Shown one piece after another: positions 62,997 through 64,000 of a DNA stretch of 64,000 bases (the stretch's first letter is position 1; every line of letters begins with the position of its first letter). The notes under the pieces are model-generated. The model had not been told where the DNA came from, did not search any database, and saw only the letters and a list, made by a program, of their open reading frames with translations. The stretch is taken from NCBI RefSeq assembly GCF_003725735.1, contig NZ_RJTM01000085.1, positions 1-64,000 on the forward strand, written 5' to 3'. Both the position numbers and the translations under genes were made by a program. The stretch is from Sinomicrobium pectinilyticum. GTDB lineage: Bacteria > Bacteroidota > Bacteroidia > Flavobacteriales > Flavobacteriaceae.

Positions 62997-64000
62997 TTAG
63001 TGTTTAAAATGTCGTGTTCCTGTAAATACCATAGCTATTTCGTGCTCATTGCAATAGTCTATGCTCAGCTGGTCTTTTATAGATCCTCCCGGTTGTATCA
63101 CAGCTTTTATACCGGCTTTGTCCGCTATTTCCACACAATCGGGAAACGGGAAAAAAGCATCACTGGCCATAACAGCTCCGTGGAGGTCAAATTCAAAAGA
63201 TCCGGCTTTTTCAATGGCCTGCCTGAGGGCATCTACCCTGCTGGTCTGACCTGTGCCACTGGCACAAAGCTGGCGGTTCTTGGCCAGGACAATGGTGTTG
63301 GATTTGGTGTGTTTACATATTTTCGAAGCAAAGAGCAAATCTTCTAACTCTTTATCCGTGGGTTTATTGTTTGTCTGGTAAGTTAAATCTTCAAGCGTAT
63401 CCGTTTTGGCATTTTTTTCCTGTACCAGGAGTCCGTTCAGGCAGGTTCTGACCTGCTTTTTCGCCAGTTCGGCATCTTTTTGGACGAGAATGATACGATT
63501 TTTTTTCTGTTTGAGTATCTCCAGGGCTTCTTCGGAATATGAGGGCGCTATAACCACCTCGCAGAAGAGGCTGCTGATTTCACTGGCAGTCTCCGTGTCT
63601 ATTTCGGTATTGGCAATAAGAATACCGCCAAAGGCGGAAACAGGGTCTCCTGCAAGAGCATCTCGATAAGCTTCCTTTAATGTATTTCGGGTAGCCACAC
63701 CACAGGCATTATTGTGTTTTAAAATAGCAAAAGTGGGGGCGTCTCCCTGAAACTCATCCATAAGGTTAACGGCGGCATCCACGTCCAGGAGGTTGTTATA
63801 TGACAGTTCCTTGCCGTGGAGCTTGTCGAACATGGCATCCAGATCACCGAAGAAATAACCTTTCTGATGCGGGTTCTCTCCGTAACGGAGTTCCTGTCCT
63901 TTTGTTTCGCTGGCCTTGAAAACCAATTCTTCTTCATTAAAATAATTAAATATGGCCGTATCGTAGTGCGAAGAAACGTTAAATGCTTTTGCTGCAAAAC
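62997..64000 (-). CDS. purH: Bifunctional AICAR transformylase / IMP cyclohydrolase, partial
   Basis: Only the C-terminal 333 residues are present; the 5' part, including the IMP cyclohydrolase domain, lies beyond the right edge. Visible sequence begins FAAKAFNVSSHYDTAIFNYF and continues with the family signature LRYGENPHQKGYF, KHNNACGVA, DPVSAFGG and the C-terminal VIQPGGSIKDQ. The last two steps of IMP synthesis are its role. An in-frame TTG at 63926 is not the start, because the frame continues upstream in conserved sequence. Confidence 0.97.
   Translation of the reverse strand, partial: FAAKAFNVSSHYDTAIFNYFNEEELVFKASETKGQELRYGENPHQKGYFFGDLDAMFDKLHGKELSYNNLLDVDAAVNLMDEFQGDAPTFAILKHNNACGVATRNTLKEAYRDALAGDPVSAFGGILIANTEIDTETASEISSLFCEVVIAPSYSEEALEILKQKKNRIILVQKDAELAKKQVRTCLNGLLVQEKNAKTDTLEDLTYQTNNKPTDKELEDLLFASKICKHTKSNTIVLAKNRQLCASGTGQTSRVDALRQAIEKAGSFEFDLHGAVMASDAFFPFPDCVEIADKAGIKAVIQPGGSIKDQLSIDYCNEHEIAMVFTGTRHFKH

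Noticed and set aside
1-64000. CRISPR array, prophage, integron or secretion island
   Set aside because: I see no regularly spaced repeats, phage structural genes, integrase or transposase genes.

Overview
The window is a piece of a Bacteroidota chromosome, almost certainly family Flavobacteriaceae. This rests on several signs: two TonB-dependent receptors plus a third TonB-receptor-like barrel, CarboxypepD_reg-like N-termini, GLPGLI and DUF5686 proteins, a mevalonate-pathway pair (class II HMG-CoA reductase and a GYDIA-type GHMP kinase), lipid A/LPS genes, few Shine-Dalgarno sequences, and promoters of the Bacteroidota type (TTG, about 19 bases, TAnnTTTG). I cannot name a genus. I see no prophage, intact insertion sequence, CRISPR array or rRNA operon. 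The only RNA gene I find is one tRNA-Phe. Coding density is high and most genes are housekeeping or envelope genes.

Layout. 0.2-7 kb is a divalent-metal island: a TonB receptor facing a DtxR/MntR-type regulator with a ZIP transporter, and, convergent with them, feoA-feoB followed by an unlisted 43-residue Cys-rich membrane protein. 7-14.8 kb holds an HxlR regulator with a metallo-hydrolase, a SCO protein, a nucleoside transporter with a bifunctional nuclease, etfB-etfA, and the pyruvate dehydrogenase E1 beta gene. 15-26 kb has a DUF5686 protein, soluble pyrophosphatase, a siderophore receptor/PepSY pair, a membrane pyrophosphatase, a lipid hydroxylase and a deoxynucleoside kinase. 26-33 kb is the most accessory-looking stretch: a gene-poor gap with an orphan short frame, a GLPGLI protein with a large outer-membrane barrel, an azoreductase divergent from an HxlR regulator, a Crp/Fnr regulator with an aldo/keto reductase, then tRNA-Phe.

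33-41 kb is an all-forward envelope block: coaX, an outer-membrane protein, a TPR protein, lptC, a small membrane protein, a CNNM/CorC protein and a PpiD/SurA-like foldase. 41-43 kb is a BlaI/BlaR1-like regulator-protease pair with visible tandem operators, followed by a 50-residue conserved-looking small protein. 43-49 kb has the mevalonate genes, a DPP-IV-like peptidase and a peptide transporter; the last two plausibly work together in peptide use. 49-57 kb is surE, a small membrane protein, lpxB, an NlpC/P60 lipoprotein and comEC on the minus strand, facing a Prc-type protease. 57-63 kb is the rod-shape operon mreB-mreC-mreD-mrdA-rodA, and the window ends inside purH.

The most useful non-obvious observations are regulatory or very small. 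They are the 43-residue Feo-linked protein, the 50-residue protein at 43.2 kb, a 24-bp perfect palindrome between the azoreductase and its HxlR regulator (a YodB-like redox circuit), tandem BlaI-type operators overlapping a near-perfect promoter, a Crp/Fnr-like site upstream of the aldo/keto reductase, a 26-bp perfect palindrome after purH, and degenerate 7-mer and 8-mer repeat arrays between etfB and pdhB. I did not find a convincing new multi-gene defence or mobile system here.
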